From the NCBI GenBank assembly GCA_004835665.1, contig RBKR01000008.1, forward strand, positions 930,001-994,000: DNA of 64,000 nucleotides. The letters run 5' to 3'. Under the pieces are notes generated by a model. That model had not been told where the DNA came from. It worked only from the letters and a program-made list of their open reading frames with translations, and ran no database searches. Positions 52,803 to 63,308 of this stretch are shown piece after piece. Source of the DNA: Phoma sp. XZ068. Its lineage: Eukaryota; Ascomycota; Dothideomycetes; Pleosporales; Didymellaceae. The translations under genes and the position numbers were made by a program. Numbering within the stretch: position 1 is the stretch's first letter; every line of letters begins with the position of its first letter.

Positions 52803-53021
52803 TGTTCGTTGGGTAGTTAATCACGCGGCGCCGACAACTTCATCATCTCGCCCTTGGTTTTTTTTTTTCGATCAGCAAACCTAAGTCTGATTTGCCTTTT
52901 CGTATAATTGCCGTGTACCATATGTTTTCAAGATACCCCATCCAACTCCGTAGACCTAGAATCCCCCATGTATCATACCATACCTATCTTACACCATCTT
53001 CATCTACCCATATGTTGCCTT

Positions 53022-53724
53022 CTACAACCCTAAGGGATTGCTAGCAGTTCCCTTCTTGACTGTGCTGCCTGTGACACCGGGTCTGGCAGCCAAACTGGAA
53101 GCACCTCCTGCACCACCCGTCGACAAGCCCAAGGGGTTTCCTTTGGTAGTGGCCCGACTGCCAGCTGCGCCGGTGACATCTTTGATCGAGTTGCCGTACT
53201 CTCGAACCATATCGCCCCAGCCTCGCGATGTGTTTGCTATGCTGCTAAGTGTTAGTGAAGTACCCAGTCATGGTACGGATGAGTACGAACCTCGCGCCAG
53301 CACCCTTTCCAGCGCCAGCAACTCCATTCCCAGCAGCTGTCACAACCGCACCAGCAGCATTCCCTACTCCCGCTGCCGCCGCACTTGTCGCACTGCTGAT
53401 CCCAGCCGATGCAGCGCCGAGAGTCTTGGTGAGCCAGCTCTTGTTCTGCGGTGCTTGCTTTGTGACTTGCTTTGGCGGTGCTGGAACGGCTTTCTTAGCA
53501 CCAATTGGTTGGGGTCCAACGGCTTTTCTGACAGCAGGAGCACCGCCCGGCTTTTTGGTTGCTGCTGCAGGCGTGACGGGCTTCTTTGCTGGCACAGTGG
53601 CGGGCTTCTTGTACGGAACCGTTTTCGTGTGGGCGACGGGCTTCTTTGCTGGTCCAATTGCTTTGGGACCGGAGGGTTTGGGGCCCGCCACGGCCTTCTT
53701 TGTACCTATCGGTTGGGCAACCAT
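53022..53724 (-). CDS. Lys/Pro/Ala-rich small protein with repeated NPLGL motif
   Basis: I do not recognise a family. Exons 53724-53291 and about 53241-53022 give roughly 217 aa. The N-terminal 90 residues are Lys/Pro/Ala-rich with repeats such as GPKAIGPAKKPVAHTKT and KKPATVPAKKPVTPAA. Then comes a short motif (NKSWLTKTLGAASAGIS) and an Ala/Gly-rich helix (SAAAAGVGNAAGAVVTAAGN), which could be membrane-associating. Exon 2 begins IANTSRGWGDMVREYGNSIK and ends with two copies of NPLGL, the second at the C-terminus. The acceptor could be TAG (53245) or CAG (53242), a NAGNAG pair that adds or drops one Ser. Confidence 0.65.
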
Positions 53725-54366
53725 TTTTGAAATAGTCAACTTGGTTTAGGATACTTGAGATAACTTCGTGGTGTTTTGCAACGTTCTCTAAGCGATCAAT
53801 GCAGGTCGTGTGAAGAATCGGCTCTCTTTGCATTGCAGCTACCCCATATCAAGTTTCCATGATCGGCGTGGCGCGAATGACGTCGCGGCGGAAGACAACG
53901 TCGCGGGCGGGCGCTATCTCTGGGCTAGACCGCATTCTAATAAGGCTCGATTTAGCGTGCTGCGAGAAACATCGAGCCCCAGTGGACACTTGTGTGGACC
54001 CTGCATGGCGTTTCGCATTCGAGGTCGCTGGACGACATGTCGACGTCTCCTCCACGTACGCTCTTCGCGAGTCTAATTTCTACCGCGCCTTGCGCATCTG
54101 TCCACTGTCGACCGCTTGTTTGGCTTGGATGACCAGCACGCCTTGATTGGTTGTGTTAACGCGCTCCACCCCCGCTCAGCTCCTGGAGCTGTGCATGTCG
54201 ACGAACACCCGCCCTGCACACCGCAACGACCGCACATAATGACTTGCTTTCACCTGCACCCCAGGCCGCGCCAATAAGCATACAACAACAATTGTGAGTG
54301 GCCGTTTTGCTTCCACCATGCTACACCAACCGCGCACGCGACCAGATACTCCCCACTGGCGCCATC
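53725..54366. promoter_or_regulatory. Divergent region, NPLGL protein / Ste20-type kinase
   Basis: These 642 bp carry two promoters. An in-frame ATG at 54298 lies upstream of the kinase start but adds an unlikely leader. No other feature is seen. Confidence 0.4.
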
Positions 54367-57300
54367 ATGTTGGGCGAAGCTACAATCCGGTCGCTCAAGC
54401 GATCGAAGAGCGATGTGGATGATCTTGTTCGTATGGGCGAGATGACTCCACTGCGTGGCAGCAGTTCAAGCACTCCACAATCAAGAACAACTCGTGCTTT
54501 CTCTTTGACCAGATTGACTGACTCGATCAGAAGAAGAGGCAGAGCCAGCTTTAGCCGCTCGAACTCCTCAATTGATAAGGATAGCATCTCGAGTCCCATC
54601 GCAGACCCTAAGAGCCCTCTGTGCCCGCCCACGCCCACCGAGCCCTTCGCTGCGTCATTGCTGCCTTTGGTCTCAGCCAGATCCAGCCCAGATCCTCGCA
54701 CGCTCCTCACAACTGCACATCCAGCTGCCAGACACGCCTACTCAGCTTCTGACCCCACGAACAACCACTCGCCGCCGACTCGACCCCGCATTGCCATATA
54801 CGTACCGCCACCTTTGCTACCTACATCATCGAGCTTCAGCAGCGCCGACACTGTGGTCGGGAGCCCCCTCGAGCGCATAGCAGAAACTCCTTTTGATTGC
54901 GATCACGATACTCAACAGGTAGATCTAGATCGCGTGAACCGACAACTAGCAAGCATGGAGACGGTACGGAACTCGCTGCTGCCACCGGCCATGGTGACCG
55001 GCACCAAGGCTCGTGCCATCCAGCAGGCGAAAGAGATGGAAGCACTGGTTGCAGAAAGAGCGAAGCGCAGTGGAGATGAGCCGCCGCAATACGACTTCCA
55101 TGAGCTTATTGGCAAGGGTGCTTATGGGCGTGTGTTCAAAGGGTATGTACTTTTATTACTTGAGACGAATATGGCTGACGCTCTCAAAGCAAGAGTCGTA
55201 AGACCGGCGGGCTGGTCGCCATCAAGATCATCGACATCGACACGGTCGATTACCAAGAAATGACGACAAAAAACCTCTCCGAGACACTGAAAGAAATCGA
55301 CATTTTGCAGCAACTCAGAGACAGCAAAGCACGACCTTATGTGAACATCATCGAGGAAGCGAAAGCCGTTCATAACGAACTCTGGATCATCAGCGAGTAT
55401 GCCAGTGGTGGCAGTGTGGCTACGCTGATGAAGCCTATGGCCAGCCTCAAGGATCCTGGGCCTGGACTACCGGAGAAGTTCATTATTCCTATTGCCCGCG
55501 AACTAGCCCTTGGCCTGAAGTATATTCACGAAGCCGGCGTCCTGCATCGAGACATGAAGGCCAACAACGTCCTTATTTTGGAAGATGGTCGCGTGCAACT
55601 GTGTGATTTCGGTGTGTCAGGTACTCTCGAGCCGCAGAAATCGAAACGCACAACCATTGTGGGAACACCCTTCTGGATGGCTCCGGAGCTTCAGCGAGAA
55701 TGGATCAAGGATGCGGATCCACACAGCCTGGCAAAACCAAGAGAAATTCTGTATGGTTCTGAGGTCGATATTTGGGCGTATGGGTGCACAGTCTATGAGA
55801 TGGCTTGCGGCTTTCCACCGCATCACAGAAGCGCGCCTTTCGATCTGCCGAATGCTGGTGTGCCTACGCTTGAGGGCGACCGGTATTCGGATGAGCTGAA
55901 AGATTTTGTGTCTTTCTTGCTTCAGCCGGATCCTCAAGACCGTCCCTCCCCCGATGAGATCCTTGAACACGTTTATCTCAAGGACACCACCAAGATGTAC
56001 CCGACAGTCATTCTGGTCAAACTGGTAGAAGACTACTATGGCTGGGAGCAACAAGGTGGTGCTCGTCAGTCGTTGTTCAATGTCTTTGGAGCTCAAGCTC
56101 CCGACCCACTTGCCCCAGAAACCGACGATGATGAAGATGACAACTGGACATTCAGCACAACCGATGAGTTCGAGCAAGAGCACGCACCTCAATTTTCAGA
56201 TCCATTTGTAGGCGGTGCTGCAGGCCAGCCGTTCACAGGCATGGGTTTACCTCCAGTGCAGGATATGGGGCGCTTTGAACAGCTTCAAGCTAGGTTCAAG
56301 GAAGAGTCAATTACAAGAGGACAAAAGCGTCTGAACAAGCTGTTCGATACACAGACCACACCCTACAGATATAGTATGGTCGACGACGATGAAGGCGGCA
56401 AGGGACGACCACCTTCAGATCTGGTCCTTCGCGACTTCAATCCCGGCGCACCGAACAGGGAGACGGTTATTGACCTAGACTTTTCCCTCCCCTCTACCGA
56501 AGAAATGCCAAGCATCGATCTTGGTGAAGTGCCAACAATCAAAGCAAACCGCATGAAGAGCTTATTGCGCGAGATGGAGGAGGAAGACGCACGTGAAATA
56601 GCAAGAGAAAAGGAGTTACGCGAGCAACGCGAGTTCGAGGAAGAGGATCAGCTCACGAAGCGTGCAACTCGAGACTGGAAGTTCCCTTCAGCGCCAGCAC
56701 CAGACAACCGCAAGACACAAGACTGGATATTCCCGTCGATGGAAGCGCCGGCGGAAGAGCCAGATAATCGAAAGACGATGGAATGGTCGTTTCCTGCGGC
56801 CGACCCGCCGAACCGCAAGACTATGGAGTGGTCGTTCCCTGCTGCTGAGCCACCAAAACCAAATCGAAAGACAGTCGAGTGGACATTCGATGCCGCGATG
56901 GCAGAAGCTCAATACGACGCTCCTAGAAATCGGGGGTCTCGTCGCCGCGAGACAAAAGAATACCAATACCCGGCGGCGACGGCCCCTATTGACGAGAACA
57001 GGAGTACCATGGACTTTTCATTCCCCATGCGTAGCCCGAGTCCTACGAGAAGGCAGAATGGTAGCAGACAGGACTACTCATCACCGCCTTCTCTTGGCCC
57101 TGGATTTCGACCAAGTCAACGGAATGTGGCAAAGGACCCATCTGACGACTTGCCGCGTGTTAGCTCAGATCCTAATTCACCTTTGCGTACATCGATGATA
57201 GATCTGGATATGGCTACTGTTGAGGACTACCGACCATCCACATCTGGCTCCGAGTCGACCTACACCGGATCCATCTACACTGCAAATGACAACCCCTTCA

Positions 57301-58166
57301 ACCTCGAAGACCAGGTCCAATTGTCGCAGAACAACCACCGCGCTTCCTTCCACTCGAAATCACAATCCGAGCCCAACCACGCCGTACCAGGCCTTCTTAC
57401 ACCCCAGCAATACGATGAGCAAGGTCTTCCAACAAACCAAGACCCACACCACCCAAGCATGCATGCACGCGGTGTATCCTCCGTGTCGCAAATGCACCAC
57501 AACAAGCCACCCGCAACATCCATCCCCCCACTCACCACGCACCGCCCCAACCAACGGTCCCAGCAAATCTGGGACGGCTGGTCGCACACGCACGCCTACG
57601 GCCTCGGATCAGACGACCAGTCGCCCCCCATGAGCGTCACAACCGACACGTCCCTCGAAGAAGAAGACGTCGACGAGCTCTGGGACTCATTCGAGCGCCT
57701 CACCCTCCAAGCCCAGCGCAAATACCAATCCTACGGCCCGCTGCGCTCAGCCCGGCGCACAGGAAACTCGTCCCACGACGACACAAACGACCCCCGTGTC
57801 GCTGGCCTCGGTCTCGGCGTCGGAAGCGACACAGATGATAACTACCCTTACACATCCGACTCGTCATCCCCACCGTACGCATTCCACCGCCACTCGCGCG
57901 TCAGCGCCGGTCCGAACGGGCGGCCGTTAGTCGACTTCGCGGTCCCACGGGGCCCGGACATCGAGGCGTTGTTGGGCGTCGAGAGCGATCCGCGTGTGAT
58001 GCAGGATCTGCTGCTGAAGAGCGCGATGGAGTTGCGGGATGGGACGAGGGCGAGTCGGGATCTGCTGCGGGCGATGAAGTTGAGTGAGGTTGAGGAGGAA
58101 GGGGAGGGCGAGGTAGAACTCGATCAGAGTACTGTGCGGTTGCCGAGTCGAGGGGGAAGTAGGTAG
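54367..58166 (+). CDS. Ste20/germinal-centre-type protein kinase with W-F-P motif array
   Basis: Exons 54367-55142 and 55190-58166 give 1250 aa. A disordered N-terminus (1-240) leads into the kinase domain (about 243-521). The Gly loop is IGKGAYGRVFKG; the Lys lies in LVAIKIIDID; the catalytic loop is VLHRDMKANN; DFG is present as LCDFGVSG; and the activation segment GTPFWMAPELQ matches Ste20 kinases. The order kinase then long C-terminus resembles germinal-centre kinases; there is no PBD/CRIB or PH domain, so it is not a PAK. About residues 749-874 hold seven degenerate units of the form RKTxEWxFPxA. The rest is disordered, with a basic/acidic helical end. The intron interrupts the Gly loop region and uses an AAG acceptor. 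Likely in polarity or septation control, but the exact orthologue is unclear. Confidence 0.88.
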
Positions 58167-58516
58167 GTGAACTCCCATGACGGCGTACTGGCGTTGGGCA
58201 TGATGTTTTGCGTTTATTACTACCGTGTTCTTGGTCGGAAAAGGACGGGAGGGAGGGTATCGTTGAGGCGTTTTGTCACGATATGGAGGATGACGAGTAC
58301 TCGCACTGTCGAGAATGCATAATGTATATCAAATGTTTATGCCATTCGGAGTATATATATATATATATATACGGATCGTAGTCCGTTGCTCTCACGGAGC
58401 ACATGAATCAATCAAATCGTATCGTATCAGATGGAGCCCAACCAGCGCCGAGCTATGCAAGCAGATTTCCCCATAAACGCCGTGTAAATGATCAAACCGC
58501 ATTATGATGCTATTCA
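58167..58516. other. Convergent 3' region with a TA microsatellite
   Basis: It lies between the ends of the kinase gene and RRN3. A dinucleotide (TA) run fills 58351-58371. Otherwise nothing. Confidence 0.5.
58351..58371. repeat. (TA)n microsatellite
   Basis: An uninterrupted alternating TA run of about 20 bp lies in the non-coding stretch between two convergent genes. Confidence 0.9.
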
Positions 58517-60547
58517 TCACAAGCTCGCCTCCGTACTCATGTCGTCTAGATCCTCAGGCGTATCGCCGACCACTTGCGCCTCGGCTTCAGACTCGGAGTC
58601 TTCGTCGTCTTCTTCCTCCTCCTCTGCATCATCATCTTCTTCTTCGTCGGAATCTTCGTCTTCGTCTTTCTCCACGGGCATTCCCGGCACGGGCTTCCAC
58701 TGCACGTAGTCCTCCTCCATCCACCGCTTGCTGCGCGGTAGCACGTACGGATCGAATGGGAAATACGCGTCGAGGAGAAACATGTCATCGCCTCGCTTCT
58801 GGCTCAGCGCTGTTTCCCGGCCGCCTATCCCGCCCAAGTATGCGCCTGCCATGCTTCGCGCGAGTCGCACGCGCTTGTTGGTCTCGATCAGCGGGTACAC
58901 GTACAGGAAGCGCAGGTGGTGCGCCATGCGCGCGAACTGGCCAACGATGCTCGGGGCGCAGATCTTGAGGGGGTTGAGCGCGGAGAAGATGTTGCGGCGG
59001 ATGATGTCCTGGACCGAGTTGTACCATGTGAAGTCGCCGTCGTGGTAGATGATGTCTTCGTCTGTGGGCGTGTGTCCGTCGGGAGTGACGATCAAGTCGC
59101 GCCAGCGGAAGCAGAATGTGTACAGCAGTGCTTGCGAGATGGCGTAGTATGTACCATAGCGTCGCAGATCGGGGCCTTTGCAACCGGGCTCTTGTTGGAT
59201 GCGCAGGCGCTCCAGGTGGTGGCATAGCAGGTCGAATACGTCACGGACGACGGCGCCGGAAACGTGGGCACCGCGCGCGATGAAGGAGGCGAGGTATGCG
59301 GCTGCGGCGACACGGAGGATGTGTGGCCGGAGTTGGTCAAATGCAAGATGCGAGCAGCAGCCTGCGAAGCGCTCGGTGAGGTCGGCGGAGGATTGGCTGA
59401 AGTGGAACAGCAGGAATTGGACATGCCGCGAGCGGTAGGTGGGGAGGATGATGGCAGCGAATTGGGAGAGGAGAGATTCGAAGAGCTCGTCGCTATCGAA
59501 GAGGTCATTCTTGGCGAAGACAGCGTCGTAGTGGGAGAAGAGTAGGTCCATGACTGCGTCGAGCTTGTTGACGTTTTCTTGGATTTGTCGTTTTCGGCGA
59601 TCTTCGGGCTCTAGGCTCTCCTCGCTTGAGACAGACTCGTTGTCGCTCAAGTCCTCCTCTTCTGCTTCGTTGATTGCCCGCCCCACCAGCTCTTCCTCGT
59701 CGTCCTCCAATTCGTCCATGTCTACTTGAATCTGAACATCGATCTTGACAATTTTATCTGTCACGAGTGACAGGATCTCTCCCTTCAGTTCTGTGCAGTA
59801 TTCTGAAACGTGGAGGATGTTCTTGATGTATCGGGTATGCGCCCTCGCTGTGTCATCGGAGAAGGGGAATGTGGACGCGATGATAGGCCCGAGGTAGGTG
59901 CTTGCCATCGGACTCTGTCGTAGGAGTGACCTGAGGCATTCGTGTATCCGTTGCGTGAGGCGCGACGGCTGGATAGCAGGATCGTCCTGTTGGCGAGCCG
60001 TGGTGGAGGGTGGGTTGAGGAACATGGAAACGAGCATTTGCAGAACTGTCGACATGTATGCAGGGTGCACTGAGAGCAGCGACCGTAGCAGATTGCGATA
60101 CGAGCGTACAAAGTTCTCATTGCGGGCAATCCAGCTGCAATCGATAATTGCATGCACAAGCCCTTTGCAGTTGTAGTCAAGCAGCGGCACGACGTCGGTG
60201 AGCGCGATGACGTATTTCTGAAGAAGTGCAGAATGGGCCGTGCCAGGCGCCGTGGGAGACTCTGAGAACAGAGTGCGTAGCTGGTCGTATTCGCCTTTCT
60301 CACCCAGGGCATGCTTTTCGATTGCCCGCCGCACTTCCTCCGCCACCAGCTCCATACTCTTCTCCACATCCATAACTATTTGCACGTCGACATTGGGATC
60401 GAATGTAACCCGGCGGCGCTTGACCTGGGTGAGTGTATCGTTCTCTGCGTCGGAGGAAGCATCGCGTTGCTTGCGTTTCAGGCTGCTGCTGACAGTGGGC
60501 GCCATGAAGTTGTTTGCGGGTCTGCGGGTAGCAGCGAGAGAGACCAT
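58517..60547 (-). CDS. RRN3: RNA polymerase I transcription initiation factor Rrn3 (TIF-IA)
   Basis: Rrn3 binds RNA polymerase I and brings it to rDNA promoters; it is a main target of growth control. Single exon, 676 aa (yeast 627). The N-terminus is basic (SSSLKRKQRD; VKRRRVTFDPNVDV). HEAT-repeat-like helices follow. Family segments are LVHAIIDCSWIARNENFVRS, YRNLLRSLLSVHPAYMSTVL, FQFLLFHFSQ-like HVQFLLFHFSQSSADLTERF, and DYVQWKPVPGMP near the end. An acidic loop (about 285-325, DELEDDEEELVGRAINEAEE) and a Ser/Glu loop with likely phosphosites interrupt the fold, and the C-terminus is acidic. The ATG at 60547 is used; a second at residue 12 is possible. Confidence 0.93.
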   Translation of the reverse strand: MVSLAATRRPANNFMAPTVSSSLKRKQRDASSDAENDTLTQVKRRRVTFDPNVDVQIVMDVEKSMELVAEEVRRAIEKHALGEKGEYDQLRTLFSESPTAPGTAHSALLQKYVIALTDVVPLLDYNCKGLVHAIIDCSWIARNENFVRSYRNLLRSLLSVHPAYMSTVLQMLVSMFLNPPSTTARQQDDPAIQPSRLTQRIHECLRSLLRQSPMASTYLGPIIASTFPFSDDTARAHTRYIKNILHVSEYCTELKGEILSLVTDKIVKIDVQIQVDMDELEDDEEELVGRAINEAEEEDLSDNESVSSEESLEPEDRRKRQIQENVNKLDAVMDLLFSHYDAVFAKNDLFDSDELFESLLSQFAAIILPTYRSRHVQFLLFHFSQSSADLTERFAGCCSHLAFDQLRPHILRVAAAAYLASFIARGAHVSGAVVRDVFDLLCHHLERLRIQQEPGCKGPDLRRYGTYYAISQALLYTFCFRWRDLIVTPDGHTPTDEDIIYHDGDFTWYNSVQDIIRRNIFSALNPLKICAPSIVGQFARMAHHLRFLYVYPLIETNKRVRLARSMAGAYLGGIGGRETALSQKRGDDMFLLDAYFPFDPYVLPRSKRWMEEDYVQWKPVPGMPVEKDEDEDSDEEEDDDAEEEEEDDEDSESEAEAQVVGDTPEDLDDMSTEASL

Positions 60548-61189
60548 ATTGGGCAAAGGACGTTTGCGAAGTCGTTACATCGGAAAAACAAGAAAAGAAA
60601 GTAATAATCACGGCCGGGTGGTTGGGTGTTCGTGAAAGTGCCGTGGGTTGGTGAACCTTCACACACGCGACATTGCACGGAATAGGCGGGGACTGGCGCC
60701 TGGGCGTTCAACTTTTCTGTGGGACCCTTCAAAAAGCTTCGGTCCACAACTCACCTCTGATAGGTCACGGATTACATTAGCACGCCTTCGAGAATGAATG
60801 TCTAGTATGACAGTGTAGTTGTAGGAATACAGACCCTCGGATTTATACATAAAATTACTACATAATTTGCAGTTTACTGTATTTTGCCACAGACAGTCGT
60901 GCTCCTTCAACAGATGATGTACTCTATGTATCTCCCATTATTCTGGTTTCTACTACCGATGACGTGTCTTCTGAAGTGCACAACAGGAGCAAGCTGGTTT
61001 CTACTTCTTTTGCTGCTGTGGCTGAGCGGTCAAGATCACCTGAGAGCAACTATGTCCGAGGACTGGGAGCTTGCCAAGATAGAAACTTTTGTCATGTCTC
61101 GCTGACGCGCGCATAGAGTTCATCAAGACCCAGATCAGAGAAAATCGAGTTTCAAACGTCGTTGACGATTGGTTTTGACACCTGTGCAC
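60548..61189. other. Intergenic region, no gene supported
   Basis: It lies upstream of RRN3 and downstream of the cyclophilin gene, both on the minus strand. An AT-rich part near 60840-60890 is followed by a hydrophobic plus-strand ORF from 60884 that lacks a good start and looks accidental. Confidence 0.4.
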
Positions 61190-62035
61190 TTACATCTCTC
61201 CGCACTGGGAGATAACGATGTCCTGCACTGGCTTGCCTTCCGGGTTTGCGACCGTTCGTGTGTTCTCAATCTTTGTGACAACGTCCATGCCTTCAATGAC
61301 ATTGCCAAAGACGACATGCTTGCCATTCAAGTGAGGTGTTCCGTGCTGTGCGGTGATGATGAAGAACTGGCACCCATTTGTCTGCACCTAGTCAGCTCCG
61401 TAATTGACACGCTTCTTGTAATACTCACATTTGGTCCGCTGTTGGCCATTGACAACAGCCCGGGCTTGTCATGTTTCAATGTGAAATTCTCATCAGCAAA
61501 TTTCTCGGTGCCGTAGATAGTCCTGGAACCGGTGCCATTTCCATTGATGAAATCGCCTCCCTGGATCATGAAGTTCTTGATCTATGCAAGAATTAGTATA
61601 AAATTAATGTTTCAAACTGGAGGGGAAACCAAAACATGGCCTGGTCGGCGCATGAATATATGCATTACTTACCACGCGGTGGAACTTGCAGCCTTTGTAC
61701 CCCTGCGGTTGACCGCGGTTATTCTTGGTCTCTCCAGTACAAAACTGACGAAAGTTTTCAGCTGTTTTGGGTACGACATTCTTGTACAGTTCCATCTGAA
61801 TCCTCCCCAATTTCTCCCCTGCCGGCTTATGTCAGTAAATCCATCGGTAGCGCATGAATGAAGATGCCGACAACGGTGCCAACGAGCCTCAGACTAAACC
61901 GAAGAGAGACGCATAGTGGAGGATGGCGCGGGGTGAGGGGGGAGCCCACACCATCATCTGGAGAAAGCGGCACGTACCTCCTAACGTGACATCGAAAAAC
62001 ACGATTGGGTTCCTATCCTCGGCTGGTTCGGCCAT
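61190..62035 (-). CDS. CYP3: Cyclophilin H-type peptidyl-prolyl cis-trans isomerase
   Basis: Four exons join in phase: 62035-61978, 61818-61673, 61581-61429 and 61381-61190 (182 aa). The cyclophilin core is complete: VPKTAENFRQFCTGETK, GYKGCKFHRVIKNFMIQGGD (catalytic Arg in FHRV/MIQGGDF), SMANSGPNTNGCQFFIIT, and LNGKHVVFGNVIEGMDVV. The insert GETKNNRGQPQGYKG and the short N-terminal MAEPAEDRNPIVFFDVTLGG match cyclophilin H (PPIH), a U4/U6.U5 snRNP component, better than cyclophilin A. Exon 2 starts GEKLGRIQMELYK. The intron positions within FHRV|IKN and GPN|TNG are clean phase-0 sites. There is no signal peptide, so it is nuclear or cytosolic. Confidence 0.9.
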
Positions 62036-63308
62036 GGCTGGGGCGGTGCAAAGTGACTGCAGCAGGGCTGGGTGAGGGGACAGGTCTAGAATGATGACGT
62101 TAGCTTTTCCAGGTACGAGTTGAACAACAGCGCGGGGTTCTTACCGTCAAGCAAAAGAACTTGAACTCGATCAAATGCACCCCGGGTTTATCGCAAGCCG
62201 GACGCAAGTGCACCGCGAAGATCTCTGGAGAGGACGAAAAATCGTGCTGCAGGGGACGCTCGACTTGCTTCATGTGAAGCCTTTTGGCAGGATAAGGACG
62301 CGAACCAAGCCTCAAACGGTTAAGACGCATGGGGAAGGTTCTCCACCCGAGCAGGGGTGTGCTGGCGCTGACGACTCTTCGCAAGCCTGCCTGCCGCTTT
62401 GAGTGCGAGAGATACCCCGACCCTTGAGGTGAGGATGAGGAGCGTACCATAGTACGACCGTATACGAAGTATTGCAACTGCGCCGGTGCTTCCGCAACCA
62501 AGCAGTCCTTATGCGCCGACCCGAGATGGAGGTTGCTCGTGTCCAACACTGGAGACTGCGTCCCACCCCCGAAGTCGAGATCTGGCAAGGGTCATGCAGC
62601 GCAACGTCAACAGTTCCCAAGCCTGATAACATGGTGACCTCTGAAGTGACAGTTGTGTGTATCTTTGCAACTTGAGCATCTCAAATGACAGGGCTTCGGC
62701 GCTTCATCCGTGAAGCGGCAATTGTCGAGAGTCGCTGATCCGGGCAAGCCTTCTTTGGGTTCCGGTCATCTTGCTTGGCCGCACCAAGCGAGCGTGCTGC
62801 GGCTGCGTCTTTAACCTGTGCCCTGCCGCTCTTTCCCCAACCCAGTTTCGACCTTCACCTCGTCGTCGCACTCAACGTGACCACCAAACAGCGTCTGCAA
62901 ACCGCCCCGAGCGCATGGCCAGCAACGCTATTGTGCCAACTCGCATGCAACGGCCAATCGCAGTCGCAGTCGCAGCCTTTTAGTCAGCCCGTCGCCACTG
63001 CGCAGCACCCGCAAGTCGTTGCCGTCACCACCACGTCTCCCGTCCCACCAGTTTGGGCCAACCCCGGACTCCACCTGAAAGTCGATTGCGTCTCTGCAGC
63101 TGCAACATTTGAATCCTTTGGAACCATTGTCTTATTCCAGCTCTTCGCCTTCCCGCTGTTGGTTTCGTGTCGACTAAGCCTCGCCGTCCGCATCCGGCTT
63201 CCCGCCCGAAACTTGAGCACTGCGACCCTTCCACAGGACTTGCATTTCCTGTATCAAAACGACTGTTTTACATAACCATATGGACCCATAGATTCACAGT
63301 ATTCCACA
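62036..63308. promoter_or_regulatory. 1.27-kb divergent region, cyclophilin H / RING-type membrane protein
   Basis: It carries both promoters. A plus-strand ORF (62775-63275) ends 34 bp before the next gene; its composition and lack of motifs suggest a long 5' UTR or leader with spurious coding. No RNA gene or repeat is seen. Confidence 0.4.

Noticed and set aside
60884..61105. Hydrophobic ORF between RRN3 and the cyclophilin gene
   Set aside because: No proper start in context; the hydrophobicity comes from T- and CT-rich DNA, and it lies in an intergenic gap.
62775..63275. 166-codon ORF upstream of the RING-type membrane protein
   Set aside because: No conserved-looking segment, and it ends just before the real start; best explained as 5' UTR.
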